Source: Candidatus Poseidoniaceae archaeon
GTDB taxonomy: Archaea > Thermoplasmatota > Poseidoniia > Poseidoniales > Poseidoniaceae
Length of the DNA stretch: 58,656 bases
Direction of reading: 5' to 3'
Assembly (NCBI GenBank): GCA_028356125.1
Contig: JAOMTZ010000011.1
Coordinates: 1 to 58,656 of the forward strand
Shown: piece by piece, positions 31,571 to 42,700 of the stretch
How positions within the stretch are numbered: position 1 is the first letter of the stretch
Layout: each line of letters opens with the position of its first letter
The notes under the pieces: generated by a model
What the model was told of the DNA's origin: nothing
The model's database searches: none
Seen by the model: the letters and a program-made list of their open reading frames with translations, nothing else
Program-made: the position numbers and the translations under genes

Positions 31571-33802
31571 TCACAAAGAAATACCAAACGAAAACGCAGC
31601 ACTACCTACGAAAATCAATCCACCGACAATGTATCCCAGAATTGCTCCGCCATTCAGTAACGGTAATCCTGCTTGAGGACGGCCTGATGCTACATATCCC
31701 ATCAGAACAAAGTAACCGATCAGTCCACCAATCAGAGCCGATATGCCGACTGCTAATCCATCTGTAGAAATTGAGTTAACACAAGAAACCACTAGCATTC
31801 CCGGGAATATGACGTCGCCAAGACCCATGAACATAGCTTCCTTCGGCTTCTTTCGCTTCTTCATCTTAACAGGAGGCGATGTGGAACCGACCTTTGCTTC
31901 AGAACTTTCAGGAGGCCGAATACTGTCCTTCTCATCAAGCATAGAGTAACCACTCTCTTGCGGTGCGACCAACAAAATCGGTAAATTCAACCCAATCATA
32001 GTATCTGCAAGGTCAAGCATATGCTTCGAACGATATACTGCCCAAGCATCGTAAATGGCTGCTAGTATCATGAATATGACAATCAAAGTTGGAACAAATG
32101 TTACGCCCAGCATAACTATGACTCCTGCCCCTACCAGAACTCCTACCGTGTTGACGACATACCATTCTGGTCGAATAATCAATGCAACCATCAAGATAAT
32201 TGCGAGACCAATTCCTAAGAAGAATGCAGTATCATCCCATTGTATTCCGTAGGAATTGTACATCGTATCTTCATCAAATACTCCAGTAACTACCACCATC
32301 GAATAGTTATCATGCGCCCATTGTGCTTCTTCTAATCCACCAACACTAATCGCTTGAATTTCAAACCCATCTGCCGACAATTTACTGTCATTATCAAGAA
32401 CAATATCGAATGTTGCATATTCGATAAGTGATGAATAGAACAGACCGTGGATTCCATCAGCATCTGCAATCCATAATTCATTTCCATTCTCACCATCAAG
32501 GTCAAAACTTTCAATTGCGCTTATTGGGCCTTCGAACACATCGTCACCAAGGAATCTATCTTCTTCTTCGAATGTCCCAAACGGCTCTTCGATTTCCTCA
32601 TCGATTATCCAGCTCTTGATCAAGCCATCAGAATGGCCTAACATGACTAATTGTTCATCATCATCCCAAGGACTTGAAACAATGTTGAATGCAGTTACAG
32701 GGTTGCTAACATCAGTTTGGTATAACCACTCTACAGCACATTCATCAATCCAGCCCGGAGGGGTTACAGGGCCTTCTGAATAAGAATCAGAAAATTGCTC
32801 AAGTTTAATCATTGTAGCACCCTTTGGTGTAGCAATTATCAGACTGTCATCATCATATTGGCTAGCATGCAGGAATTTCTCATTCATCTGCAGTTGTGGG
32901 TATGACCACTTTGCTTGACCCGTTGTGAAGTTCGTTTCATGGAATGTGTTCCTGCGAACTAATTCGTTTCCTCCAGTAGTGATGTACAATGCTCCTTTGC
33001 TTTGTTCAAAGTCACCATCTGGGTTTTCAACAATCTCTAGTGCAGCAATGCAGCCATCGATATCCTGAAGCGGTTTAACATCCTCGAGAGTGCCATTCCA
33101 ATTTTGGTTGTCAAAACAAGCATATTGGTTTAGAAGCTCTCCGGTACTTTTCTCAAACGACCAAATCCAGGCGCCATTAGTAGCAGTATACGAATGTTCA
33201 CCTTCAACAACATTAATCATTGGTTCACCAGGGAATGACTTGATTTCAAAAGACCAATCCAATGAGGTGTCAGCAGCCCTTTTTGAAATCACAAATGTGT
33301 GGTTGGAATAGTTGTCTGTCCAGTTTATAATTTGAGTGATCATCGTACCATCGCCATTCATCGAGACCATTTCCTCCTCGATTTCTTGGGAATCAGTGAA
33401 TACAAACGGCTCAGTTTCGACTTCTGGTACCAACAATATGTGCGCTCCTGGTACAGTTGTGTAACAAAGAGCCAAGAACAGAACAAACATCAATCCATAT
33501 TTGATAATGTGCTGCATATGCTTCTTTGCTAGCCACAGTATTACGAATGTGAAAGCAAAAATTGATGCTAGTTGTAGCCCAACCCATCTTGCTTGAGTAG
33601 AGCCTGATTCTCCAAATGCTTGTAATCCAGCAGAATCGAACCAAGGCTGTAACCAAACACCCATTAGGATTGTAATGATGAACATGAATGCCATTCCGAG
33701 CATTCCTGGCGCCTGCTGAATCATCTTATTGAGCAGCCTGTCTTCTTTGGCCAACTCGCGCTCGACACGCTTGATATTGTCCACTGATGCAGCCTCTGCC
33801 AT
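31571..33802 (-). CDS. Presenilin-like intramembrane aspartyl protease with a large extracellular insertion
   Basis: A 743-residue membrane protein with the catalytic signature of presenilin/signal-peptide-peptidase family A22. The first catalytic Asp585 is in YDAWAVYRSKHM, the second Asp663 in GLGD, and a PxLL-type stand-in for the PAL motif is Pro714-Leu-Leu. The order is three N-terminal membrane segments (about 33-52, 73-92, 103-122), then about 390 extracellular residues, then about six C-terminal segments (525-740) with the active site. The insertion is beta-rich with repeated strand/Trp patterns and an FG-GAP-like segment (DLDGENGNELWIADADG), suggesting a beta-propeller. Archaeal presenilin homologues are usually about 300 residues without this insertion. 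It heads an operon with serS. Confidence 0.85.
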   Translation of the reverse strand: MAEAASVDNIKRVERELAKEDRLLNKMIQQAPGMLGMAFMFIITILMGVWLQPWFDSAGLQAFGESGSTQARWVGLQLASIFAFTFVILWLAKKHMQHIIKYGLMFVLFLALCYTTVPGAHILLVPEVETEPFVFTDSQEIEEEMVSMNGDGTMITQIINWTDNYSNHTFVISKRAADTSLDWSFEIKSFPGEPMINVVEGEHSYTATNGAWIWSFEKSTGELLNQYACFDNQNWNGTLEDVKPLQDIDGCIAALEIVENPDGDFEQSKGALYITTGGNELVRRNTFHETNFTTGQAKWSYPQLQMNEKFLHASQYDDDSLIIATPKGATMIKLEQFSDSYSEGPVTPPGWIDECAVEWLYQTDVSNPVTAFNIVSSPWDDDEQLVMLGHSDGLIKSWIIDEEIEEPFGTFEEEDRFLGDDVFEGPISAIESFDLDGENGNELWIADADGIHGLFYSSLIEYATFDIVLDNDSKLSADGFEIQAISVGGLEEAQWAHDNYSMVVVTGVFDEDTMYNSYGIQWDDTAFFLGIGLAIILMVALIIRPEWYVVNTVGVLVGAGVIVMLGVTFVPTLIVIFMILAAIYDAWAVYRSKHMLDLADTMIGLNLPILLVAPQESGYSMLDEKDSIRPPESSEAKVGSTSPPVKMKKRKKPKEAMFMGLGDVIFPGMLVVSCVNSISTDGLAVGISALIGGLIGYFVLMGYVASGRPQAGLPLLNGGAILGYIVGGLIFVGSAAFSFGISL

Positions 33803-33862
33803 GCTTTACCGAGTATGAGGGTGGTTTTCTAACCATTGGGTGGTCTGGCCCCTACGGGGCCA

Positions 33863-34993
33863 ATGGAGACGGAAGGTGTGAGGGCGTGGCTAAAAGCCTC
33901 AAAATCAAAGGGAATGTCTCTTGGCCTTTCTCGTGTAAACGAGGCACTGGAGGCCCTCGGGCGCCCAGATAGAAACATGGATTGTCTCCATGTTGCCGGC
34001 TCGAATGGGAAAGGAAGTGCCTGTGCACAACTGGTCGCCGGATTAGTTCGAGCAGGATATAGAGTTGGATTGTTCTCATCTCCCCATCTTGTGCGAATCG
34101 AAGAACGGGTTAGAGTAGATGGGAAATCCATATCGGAAGATGAATTTGATAATGCTCTTTCCATAGTGAAAGATTTACAAATTGAACTCACATTCTTTGA
34201 GATAACTTATCTCACATCTTTGATCGCTTGCAGGCAAGCAGGTGTTTCAATAATGGTTCTCGAGACTGGACTCGGAGGCCGGTTAGACGCTACTCGTTCA
34301 GCAGAAGTGGTTGGATGCTTGGTCACTTCGGTTAGTCTTGAGCATAGTGATATTCTAGGTGACACCATTGAAAAGGTAGCAAAAGAAAAGGCAGCCATAT
34401 GGAGGCCTGGTGTGCCGATGCTGATTCGTGATCCCTGTTCTGCAAGTGTTAGAAATGCTATGCGGGATGAAGCCATAAGCGCCAAATTCTATCTCCCCGA
34501 GCCATCAACTTTCATGGAAGAAGCTGCTGATTTAGCCGAGATGTTGTGCGCAATGGTTGGCTATTCATTTGTCCGCAGACCGATAACTTGGCCAGCAAGG
34601 ATGCAATACATTGAATCAGAGCCTAATTTGTTGTTAGAAGCAGCACATAACCCGAGTGGTATGGAAAGAGCAATCCCCGAAATAGCAGCAATACTTCCAG
34701 AAAAGTGGTCTTTGCTATTGGGGACTTCGCCACAACAAGACATGGCTGAGTTTCTACGGCCCCTTTATGCACTTGTCACGACACATCCACCTGTTGAGAT
34801 GATAACAACCGAACCAAAGGAAGGTCGTTATCCCGGTGTAAAAAATCCAATCGAAGGGATTACGCACATTGAATACCCAGAAAAGGCGATTCAATCATTC
34901 AAACAACCAACAGAACTCATATTGGTTATAGGGTCTCTATATTTGTGTGGAAATATTCTTTCATATCTCGGGCTTGATGCCGACATAGTTTGA
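33863..34993 (+). CDS. folC: Folylpolyglutamate / dihydrofolate synthase-like Mur ligase
   Basis: An ATP-dependent ligase of the Mur family that adds glutamate to (dihydro)folate or dihydropteroate. The P-loop GSNGKGS is at 46-52. Further family blocks are SSPHLV, the FFEIxYLTSL helix, LETGLGGRLDATR, and DxxLEHSDILG-like sequence (SLEHSDILG). The NPSG block (AAHNPSG) marks the C-terminal domain. At 376 residues it is shorter than bacterial FolC (about 420) because the C-terminal domain is reduced. I chose ATG 33863; the frame also opens at TTG 33836. Archaeal folate use in this group is plausible but not proven here. It overlaps the next gene. Confidence 0.85.
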   Translation: METEGVRAWLKASKSKGMSLGLSRVNEALEALGRPDRNMDCLHVAGSNGKGSACAQLVAGLVRAGYRVGLFSSPHLVRIEERVRVDGKSISEDEFDNALSIVKDLQIELTFFEITYLTSLIACRQAGVSIMVLETGLGGRLDATRSAEVVGCLVTSVSLEHSDILGDTIEKVAKEKAAIWRPGVPMLIRDPCSASVRNAMRDEAISAKFYLPEPSTFMEEAADLAEMLCAMVGYSFVRRPITWPARMQYIESEPNLLLEAAHNPSGMERAIPEIAAILPEKWSLLLGTSPQQDMAEFLRPLYALVTTHPPVEMITTEPKEGRYPGVKNPIEGITHIEYPEKAIQSFKQPTELILVIGSLYLCGNILSYLGLDADIV

Positions 34994-35490
34994 TGAAGCC
35001 CCTCTCGTTGGGATGCATGATGAAGGACAAGCACCTTGCCATTCGAATCGAGCAATGTCTTGCCCTTGCTAAAGCTAGTAATTGCCCTCGACGCAATTTT
35101 GGTGCCCTACTTGTTGACCCTGACAGAAACGTCGTTTTGATGGACGGTTACAATGGAGGTCCAAGAGGCGGGGGCAAACTTTGTGGCGGTGACGAGTGCC
35201 TAAGAGACACAATGAGTATCAAATCCGGTACTCGTGTTGAAATTGGTTGCCATCATGCTGAAATGAATCTAATTTGTAATGCTGCTGCTAACGGTGTGCC
35301 GACCAAAAACGCATGGCTTCTCGTAACAGGTGAACCCTGTATGATGTGTGCTAAACTAATTCATCATGCAGGAATTGGCCGTGTCATAATCGTTGATGGC
35401 GGCTTTGGTGGAGAGAATGGGATTGGATATCTTGACGAGCACGGGGTTGAAATTCAACGCACAGATGGGCCAAAAGATCCTCGTTTTTGA
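34993..35490 (+). CDS. Deoxycytidylate deaminase-like zinc deaminase
   Basis: A 165-residue cytidine-deaminase-fold enzyme of the dCMP deaminase/ComEB type, which converts dCMP to dUMP in pyrimidine salvage. The zinc site is complete: His88-Ala-Glu90 (HAE) and Cys116-x2-Cys119 (PCMMC). Extra cysteines and the GYNGGPRGG loop before the HAE fit the dCMP subfamily, which often has a second structural zinc. The start overlaps the folC stop (34991-34993); ATGs at 35017 and 35020 are alternatives, and the first residues look non-conserved. It sits with folC; both serve one-carbon and thymidylate metabolism. Confidence 0.85.
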   Translation: MKPLSLGCMMKDKHLAIRIEQCLALAKASNCPRRNFGALLVDPDRNVVLMDGYNGGPRGGGKLCGGDECLRDTMSIKSGTRVEIGCHHAEMNLICNAAANGVPTKNAWLLVTGEPCMMCAKLIHHAGIGRVIIVDGGFGGENGIGYLDEHGVEIQRTDGPKDPRF

Positions 35491-35526
35491 CGGTGGTTTC
35501 AAATCACCAAGCGCTATGTAGTGTAC

Positions 35527-36669
35527 ATGAGGGCACTCAGGGCCTTAGTTGCAGCATTATTGCTGATGCTCCCTGGATGCACATTTTTGGAAGAACAAAA
35601 ACCCGAAGGTGATGATGCAGAATTAAATGATGCTAAACCAACAGTTTATGGTTGCACAGATAGTGATGCAAATAATTTTGATGAAAATGCAGAGGAAGAC
35701 GATGGTTCTTGTGAATACGATGAGCCAGAGCCAGAACCAGACCCGGTACTAGGATGTACAGATTCAGATGCGGAGAACTTCGATGATGATGCAACTCAAG
35801 ACGATGGAAGTTGCAAGTACCCCGAAACAATTCCATGCAATGGTTTAGTAATTCTGTGCAACAGAACTTATGACCAAGTCACATTCCCTGAAACACATAA
35901 TGCGTTTTCAACCCATGAAGACAATATCTACTACCCCGCAAGTAATCATCGAACAGGTTTTCAAGCCCAATGGAATGATGGAATGAGGGCTTTCATGCTG
36001 GATACTCATTATCTTACAACAGCAGATCAGAGCCTTTCCAATGTCAGATTCTGTCATGGGGATTCAGATAGAGGGTTTAGTCCATGCACATATGGTGCAG
36101 TTGATCCATGGAATTGGTTGAATGCTTTGGAGTCTGAAATGAATAGCGAGGACAGAGACATAGTCACTCTTTTGATTGAAAACTATGTTGAACCGGACCA
36201 CTTGAAGGAAATTTTTGATGATGTAGGACTATCGGATTCGATGTATATTCATCAAATGAATGAGGAATGGCCAACACTAATCGAACTAATCAATATGGAT
36301 AAAAGATTAGTCGTATTTTGGGAGCAATCCAGTGATTCTTCACACCCCTATTTTCATGATTTCTTAACGCACAGCTGGACTACTAATTATGCAGATTCAG
36401 AAACATCATCGATGGATTGCGAACCCCTTCGAGGAGATTCGAACCAACCTGCTTTCCATATGAATAACTGGTTGAAAAACCAAGCAGGGCTGTCTGACCC
36501 AAATAGAGCAGGTGAAGCAAACGATGTAGATTTCATGGTCGACAGGGCGTTAGAATGTATCGAAACCCACGGTAAAAGACCGACATTCATCGCTGTAGAT
36601 TGGTGGGAAGAGGGCGATGTCGTAGAAGCAGCTAGAAGAGTCAATTTGCTAGAATTAGAATCAGACTAA
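35527..36669 (+). CDS. PI-PLC-like phosphodiesterase lipoprotein
   Basis: A 380-residue lipoprotein: lipobox LPGC (Cys18) after a short signal. Two copies of the motif GCTDSDAxNFDxxAxxDDGSC (about 42-62 and 77-96) follow; this short Cys pair repeat is common in secreted bacterial proteins. The catalytic domain from about 105 resembles the PI-PLC X domain: the first His is His124 in PETHNAF, Asp159 lies in the FMLDTH strand, and the second His is His177 (CHGD). Such enzymes cleave glycerophospho-diesters, often of phosphoinositides or GPI. The substrate in an archaeon is unknown. ATG 35527 is chosen over GTG 35521. It may be co-transcribed with the deaminase gene 30 bp upstream. Confidence 0.75.
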   Translation: MRALRALVAALLLMLPGCTFLEEQKPEGDDAELNDAKPTVYGCTDSDANNFDENAEEDDGSCEYDEPEPEPDPVLGCTDSDAENFDDDATQDDGSCKYPETIPCNGLVILCNRTYDQVTFPETHNAFSTHEDNIYYPASNHRTGFQAQWNDGMRAFMLDTHYLTTADQSLSNVRFCHGDSDRGFSPCTYGAVDPWNWLNALESEMNSEDRDIVTLLIENYVEPDHLKEIFDDVGLSDSMYIHQMNEEWPTLIELINMDKRLVVFWEQSSDSSHPYFHDFLTHSWTTNYADSETSSMDCEPLRGDSNQPAFHMNNWLKNQAGLSDPNRAGEANDVDFMVDRALECIETHGKRPTFIAVDWWEEGDVVEAARRVNLLELESD

Positions 36670-39600
36670 CCCCAGAACCTTCTCGTTCTTGCATACTCAA
36701 TTTCTGCAATATGGATTACTTCCAGCAAACCATCTATGTCGCCTCGCTGAACTTTACGCATCAACCTCTGACAAGTCGCTTCACCGATTCCTCTGCCCAT
36801 CAAGGCTAGGATTGCATCCAATCCTCTATTAGCTACATTCTGAGCATTTTTCATCATACGTTCACGGATTTTTCCGTCGTCTGATTTCACCCAATCAACC
36901 AATTGTTTCTCAAGTCCTTCACGCATGCATGCAAGCATTTGCCCGCCACATTTCAAACACTTTTTCACATCACCAATCTCTGGGTATCTGGCAACTCTGA
37001 AGCGTCGTACAGATACACATCTAAGACAACAAAGAACTGCTCTTTCATTCATCAAACGCCCTTCTAAGCGGGCTCTTACTTGCTGATTATCAAAATTCGG
37101 AAGTAACAGATCTTTCTCTGAGCGACTTGAAATTCCAAGTGGCCCGGTTGCAGTAACCGTTAGTCCAATTAATTCTGATTGAATAGCCCGCATTACATCC
37201 ATTGCTCCGTTTACGTCCATTCTTTCATGGAACAACTTACCTAGCACTTCATCCATAACAGGCGTTCCTCGATATTTCTTTAGCAATGCTTGGATGTTGA
37301 TTTTACGTGGATCAACCCCGTGACGAAGAATTCCGAAAATCTTAGCAATCTGAGCAAATCTCCACCTCACTTCTCTTGAATTAGGTAGTGTCACTGAAAG
37401 TACACCCTCTAGGGCTTCGGGTGGAGTTTCTGAAAGCCATTCAATTATTTCAGCAGGTCTAACACCTGCAATCTGCAATGAAATCCTGCATGGTTCTACA
37501 ATTAGCCTGCCCCATTTCCCAGAGCGGGTACTAGCCATAGCCAGAAGGTAATGGCCAATTGCTTCATTGATTCTATTTCCCTGGCAGCAATTGATAACTA
37601 TCGCTTCATCTCTGTCCTCAATCGTTATGAGGCGCTCGCTAGGTACTGCACCAGCGGAATTGAAATGCGTAGTCACAATTTCTGCAAGGATTCCTTTCGC
37701 TTCTCCATTGAGTGGGTATTCATCGATTACCGAGTCGCCTTTGAGTAATTCAGCAGGGTCGATTTGTTCATTTGCTTCGTTGGGAATCAATCCCAAGTCA
37801 ATAGCGAATAGTCTACGTAATCTTCCCGCTTCTCTGGCAACCTCTGCAGGAGTAGGTGGTAATTCTCCAACCCATTGAGGTGCGTGGCCTTGGTCTGAAA
37901 CAGGTGCTACTAGCAACTCACTTTGCTCAGGGTCCGCATCAACTACCATCCATGTTCTTCCTGCCATTACGAATCTTCTTTGTCGTCCATCTGCTTCTTC
38001 TCCACCATCGTTCAGAGATAGAACGAATGCTTCATCCACGTTCCCCAAACTCTTGCGAGTCACAGCGTCACGGACTCTGTAGGATTGCTTGTCTGGAATC
38101 ATCGACAGGTGCTTAGTGACCCATTGGCGTGTTCTTCCAGAGCGACTAATCCAACCTTTTGCGAATTTGGGGGGTGGGTCGAATTTTAGTTTCGCTATAT
38201 CATCAGTGGGCTCTTCGTCGTAAGCCAACTTAGGCTGTTCAGGAAGAGATTTTTTAGACACTTTCAGTAATTCCTGCCAGACATCATGGGGCCATCTATA
38301 CCAGGGGACTGCAGAAGGGTCATCTTCGCACCTGATCACCCACCTATCTGCTAATACTTTGGCAATCGAGATTGTGTCATCATCATTCCAGCCTTCGAAT
38401 TGACAAGCCCCTGAAATCGATTCTGTAATTTCTTTAATCGGTAATGCACCATGGCTGTGTACCATCATAACAATTTGATTAGCAGCAACAGAAAGCGGCC
38501 TATCTCTCCATTCAACCGGTTCGATCTCACCAGCAACTGCTTTTCTAGCAATAACTGCGGCTTCGAATATGTCATCACTTTCCCATCCAAGTAGATGGCC
38601 AGTACCGACTCCACCTAATCGGTGATCTGCTCTTCCAACGCGTTGTAGCATCCTATCTACGGAACGAGGAGAGCGAATCTGAACGATATGATTCACGCTC
38701 CCAACATCTATTCCTAATTCAAGACTTGATGTACATACTAAACCCTGGATTTTTCCATTACGGAGGTCATCTTCCATCTGAGTTCTGGTTTCTTTGGCTA
38801 GAGAGCCGTGATGCACTCCTATTTCCAAATCTGGAGCGATTGCTTGAATCCTTTGAGAAACGGTTTCAGCACTGTTTCTAGAGTTAACGAAAATCAAGCA
38901 GGGGTTCTTTTTCGCTACAATATCTGCAAGTCCTCGTAATGTAGCATGAGCTCTAGGGGAAATCGCTAGTTCCAACGAGCCGATTTCATCTTCAGGTAAT
39001 TGGACAATTGCATCAACTGATAACTCGGTGGTGCGCGGAGCAATTGCATTGATTGCTTCAGCATCTGGTGACAACCATCTCGCTACTTGTTTTGGGTTCC
39101 CTACTGTAGCGGACAAGCCTATTTTTTGCACCTTAGAACCCTTGAAAGATTCTAACCGTGAAAGCCCAATAGAAAGTTGCCACCCCCTTTCTCCATCTGC
39201 CATTTCGTGAACTTCATCAATTACAACAGCTTTAACGGTTCGAAGTAATTCTCGCAATTTTGAGCCTGTAAACATCAGTTGGAATGTTTCAGGAGTTGTA
39301 ATCATTACATTTGGAGGATTTCTAACATGTTTGTTTCTCTCGGATTGAGGAGTATCTCCATGTCTTAGACCGAGGCGTAAGCCTACAGCCGAGGTTATCT
39401 CGTCGAGTCTTCTGTCAACATCCCGGTTTAGAGCGCGCAACGGAGTGATGTAGAGAATCGACATACCCTGCCATTCTTCTCGTAAGCATCTATCCAACAA
39501 CGGTAGCATTGCAGCCATTGTTTTTCCAGAACCAGTTGGAGCAACTACCAGCCGGTCTCCACCAGCCGCAATATCATCCTGAGTAACATCTTGAACAGGA

Positions 39601-39674
39601 GTTGGTATCCACTTTCTCTCTTCCAGAGCCTTCTGCAAACCCGGATCGAGTTTTGCGAAGACGCCTTCGGCCAT
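36666..39674 (-). CDS. Lhr-type ATP-dependent helicase
   Basis: A superfamily 2 DNA helicase of the archaeal Lhr type, 1002 residues. Walker A is APTGSGKT (45-52), the DEVH box 153-156, and motif III SAT 188-190. A second RecA domain follows with motifs around VNSRNSAETV and QRVGRADHR (motif VI). The long C-terminal Lhr region has a winged helix and ends in two cysteine pairs (CCLRC about 915-925, CLKC about 940-950), which could bind a structural zinc, followed by the ARTRRFWG terminus typical of archaeal Lhr. The role is in replication-coupled repair and unwinding of branched DNA. The gene is complete; its stop overlaps the PLC-like gene by a few bases. Confidence 0.9.
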   Translation of the reverse strand: MAEGVFAKLDPGLQKALEERKWIPTPVQDVTQDDIAAGGDRLVVAPTGSGKTMAAMLPLLDRCLREEWQGMSILYITPLRALNRDVDRRLDEITSAVGLRLGLRHGDTPQSERNKHVRNPPNVMITTPETFQLMFTGSKLRELLRTVKAVVIDEVHEMADGERGWQLSIGLSRLESFKGSKVQKIGLSATVGNPKQVARWLSPDAEAINAIAPRTTELSVDAIVQLPEDEIGSLELAISPRAHATLRGLADIVAKKNPCLIFVNSRNSAETVSQRIQAIAPDLEIGVHHGSLAKETRTQMEDDLRNGKIQGLVCTSSLELGIDVGSVNHIVQIRSPRSVDRMLQRVGRADHRLGGVGTGHLLGWESDDIFEAAVIARKAVAGEIEPVEWRDRPLSVAANQIVMMVHSHGALPIKEITESISGACQFEGWNDDDTISIAKVLADRWVIRCEDDPSAVPWYRWPHDVWQELLKVSKKSLPEQPKLAYDEEPTDDIAKLKFDPPPKFAKGWISRSGRTRQWVTKHLSMIPDKQSYRVRDAVTRKSLGNVDEAFVLSLNDGGEEADGRQRRFVMAGRTWMVVDADPEQSELLVAPVSDQGHAPQWVGELPPTPAEVAREAGRLRRLFAIDLGLIPNEANEQIDPAELLKGDSVIDEYPLNGEAKGILAEIVTTHFNSAGAVPSERLITIEDRDEAIVINCCQGNRINEAIGHYLLAMASTRSGKWGRLIVEPCRISLQIAGVRPAEIIEWLSETPPEALEGVLSVTLPNSREVRWRFAQIAKIFGILRHGVDPRKINIQALLKKYRGTPVMDEVLGKLFHERMDVNGAMDVMRAIQSELIGLTVTATGPLGISSRSEKDLLLPNFDNQQVRARLEGRLMNERAVLCCLRCVSVRRFRVARYPEIGDVKKCLKCGGQMLACMREGLEKQLVDWVKSDDGKIRERMMKNAQNVANRGLDAILALMGRGIGEATCQRLMRKVQRGDIDGLLEVIHIAEIEYARTRRFWG

Positions 39675-39723
39675 ATCGCTAGGGCGATGTCACTGGTTCA
39701 AGAGGGCAACGATTCCAAGACTA

Positions 39724-42700
39724 TCAGTAGTCTTCATCATAATCGTCGTCGTCTTCATCGTCTTCTTCCCAGTCGTCTTCGTCCCCTTCTTCTTCCCAAT
39801 CATCATCGTAAAGGGACTCATCGCCGTGGCTGATAGCAGTACGGTTTGCTGTAATTCCTATTCCTACTAGGACGATTACAGACAGTATCGAGAATAACCA
39901 AATTAATGGCTGCTCACGAATAGAGTCAAACCAGCCCATGTAAGATACATACACCACTTCCACTTTGTGTTCAGCAGTGTTGTCATCATCGTTTACTTCT
40001 ATGATTACATCATCCGGATCGACTTGAACCCTGATTCGATCAATGCCTTCTTCCGCACTCCATGTGACGGTTACCGGTATTGTTTCGTCTGAACCAATCT
40101 TGTTAAGAGTAGCAGAATCAAATGGTACAATCGAGTTGCCTGAGTAGAATGAAACCTTGAACTGAGAACTGGTGGAACCTCCAACATTTTGCACATCAGC
40201 AGTGATTTCTATCTCCTGTCCTGGTGCAACGTGGTCATCAGATAATGTGATTGAACCAATCTTTAGTTGAGGTCCAATTGCGCCTAACCTGACCCATTGT
40301 CGCTCAAAATCAGTATCATCAGAAGCAATCTCAGCAATAGGGCTTGCCTCAGAGTTTGATACTACCGGGAATTCATTTCCTGCAGAATCATATCCTGTGA
40401 GATAAAATCCAACCCAATCTCCTTCTCTCATGGAGATTTTACCATCATCTGTCAGGTCGACATTTCCAGTCCATATTACACTTTGACCTTCTTGTTGCAT
40501 TCCAAGAACCGCTTGTCCTGCTCCCAAAGTCAAAGTTCTGCTCGAGTCTCTCATCACCCAGTGCACAACTTGTTTAGAGCCAGTCATATCTGCATCTTCT
40601 GTTCCTTTGAACTCAACTGGAACTTTAGTAAGATCAGTATTCGCTGAGATGTCGATTACGTTCAGCGGAGATGTTCTACTAACTACACGAGGTGCCGTAT
40701 CATCAACTACCACTCTCAGTGTAGTGGACACAGTTTGCCCAGTCATATCTTCTCCCTTTCCAGGTATTCCGCCAATCGAAATCAAACAAGTCCTTGTTGG
40801 TGATGATTGAAGAGTTTCAGCGTGAGATAGAGGGACTTCAACAGAGTATCCCCCATCATCGGCGAGTGAGCCGTCTGACCAGATGCTTTCTCCGTCGAAT
40901 ACTTCGATAACTATTGAGGCATCATTAGGCGCAGGGACGTTACTCCCTTCGTAAACGACCCTGCCAGTAAATTCTAGCCTGTCGTCATTCCGGACTCTGC
41001 TGCCGTCAGCAACAATTCCAGTTCTCGGTTCACTGATATCCTCTACTAAGAATGAAGACGCATCCAATACCAAATCGTTTTCTACAGTGAAAGTATGTTC
41101 CCCAATAATATGTCTAGTAGGGAACTCAGAGCCTCTTTCCTTGTATTCCAGAGCTATATCTGAAATTTCTTCGTCAGGCCAATCCCACCCAACAGTAAAA
41201 TCAAAGTCCACAAGAATCCAAGGCATACCGGATTCATTGGTAGTTTGTACCATTGAAGAAGATGTAGCAAGATTGATGAAATCAGATTGACTAGCGAATG
41301 AATCTGTAATCCCATAGTAAGATATCCTCTGTTGGTCTACTTCGCTATCTGGGCCTTCGAAATCGAATACTAAGTCGATGAATTCGAAATCAATTGCAGT
41401 ATTTGCATCGATGAGACCTAGAGAGATTGTCTGCGGCGTACCTGCGAATACGGGTGAGTTATCGTTGTGTCCTTCCCAGCTTAAGCCTGTGAAAATCGCA
41501 ACTGAGTCCTTACGGGTTCTGAATGTAGCATCATCCGCATCGAAACCAGGTCCACTTTCCCAATCATAAGTCTCATCGTCAATAATTGTAGAGCGATGCA
41601 GTGGGTTGCCCGCCCTATCTCCTCCGTCCCAGTAGTAAGAAACACGGCCCATATTTGGGTTTCTGGAATGATCAATTGTCGCAGAGAACATCTTCATTTC
41701 TGCCTGACTTTCATTGACTACAACCTTTGTTGCATATTCACTAGAATCTGCTTCGCCGTTTCTATTCAGGTCATGATCTGCTTCAACCCAATAGTACAAT
41801 GTCAATTCAGTAGGGTCTCCTACAGAATCTGAAACTTTGACCATTACCTTTTGACTCTCATCTGCTGCTTCATAAGCATCGTTCAATGGGTATGTTTCAA
41901 GATTTTCAGGAGCAGTAGCATCGACTTTGTATGTCCTAAACCAATCGGAGTTGGATGCCAATACCATGGTCGAGTCTCTTTCATTGTACGTCTGAATTTC
42001 GTATGTTAGTCCACTTTCAACATCGATATCAGGCATCTGTATGGATATGAAGAATGAACCGTTTGTGTTCGAAGTATCTCTCCAGTTAGCATTAACGAAG
42101 CCATTCTGCGAAACACGTACGTCGAATGCACTGTCTTTTGGAGCATCGGTAGAATCAGCAAACCACATTGCGCCTTGGAAGTGCAATGTTTCTCCAGCTG
42201 CTACCCAACTTCCATCCTCCACATCGGTGGATGTAATTTCTCCATCATTGTCTCTGATATTGAGCCAACCTAATCCAAATGAATTGTTAACACGCAATCC
42301 AGTATCGCTGGAAAGCGGAGTTGGTGAATATCCGTTCGTTCCTGTGTTGTCAAGACAGTTAGTTGAGAACCGAACATTTTCTTGGTCAGGGAAATTTGAT
42401 GTTATGCTGAATAGCCAGTGAATCTCTAGTATCCCGTTATTGAGTACGGACCAAGAAGAAGGGTCGATGTCTACCCAGTCTTCAGGGTCGTTAGGGGATG
42501 GGAATATGTCTCCCTCTTGCCATTCAAGCGTTGGAGCATTTGATGCAGGGCTAGCAAGGAAGGACAATGTTGCAGATTGGATGTAATTATTGGCGCCATC
42601 TCCAACAATATGTCTAGTGATTACCTCATATGGCTCATTCCTTTCATGAAGGATTTCGCCATCAGGAATTGTAATATCGAGATTTACAGTATTGATAGTA

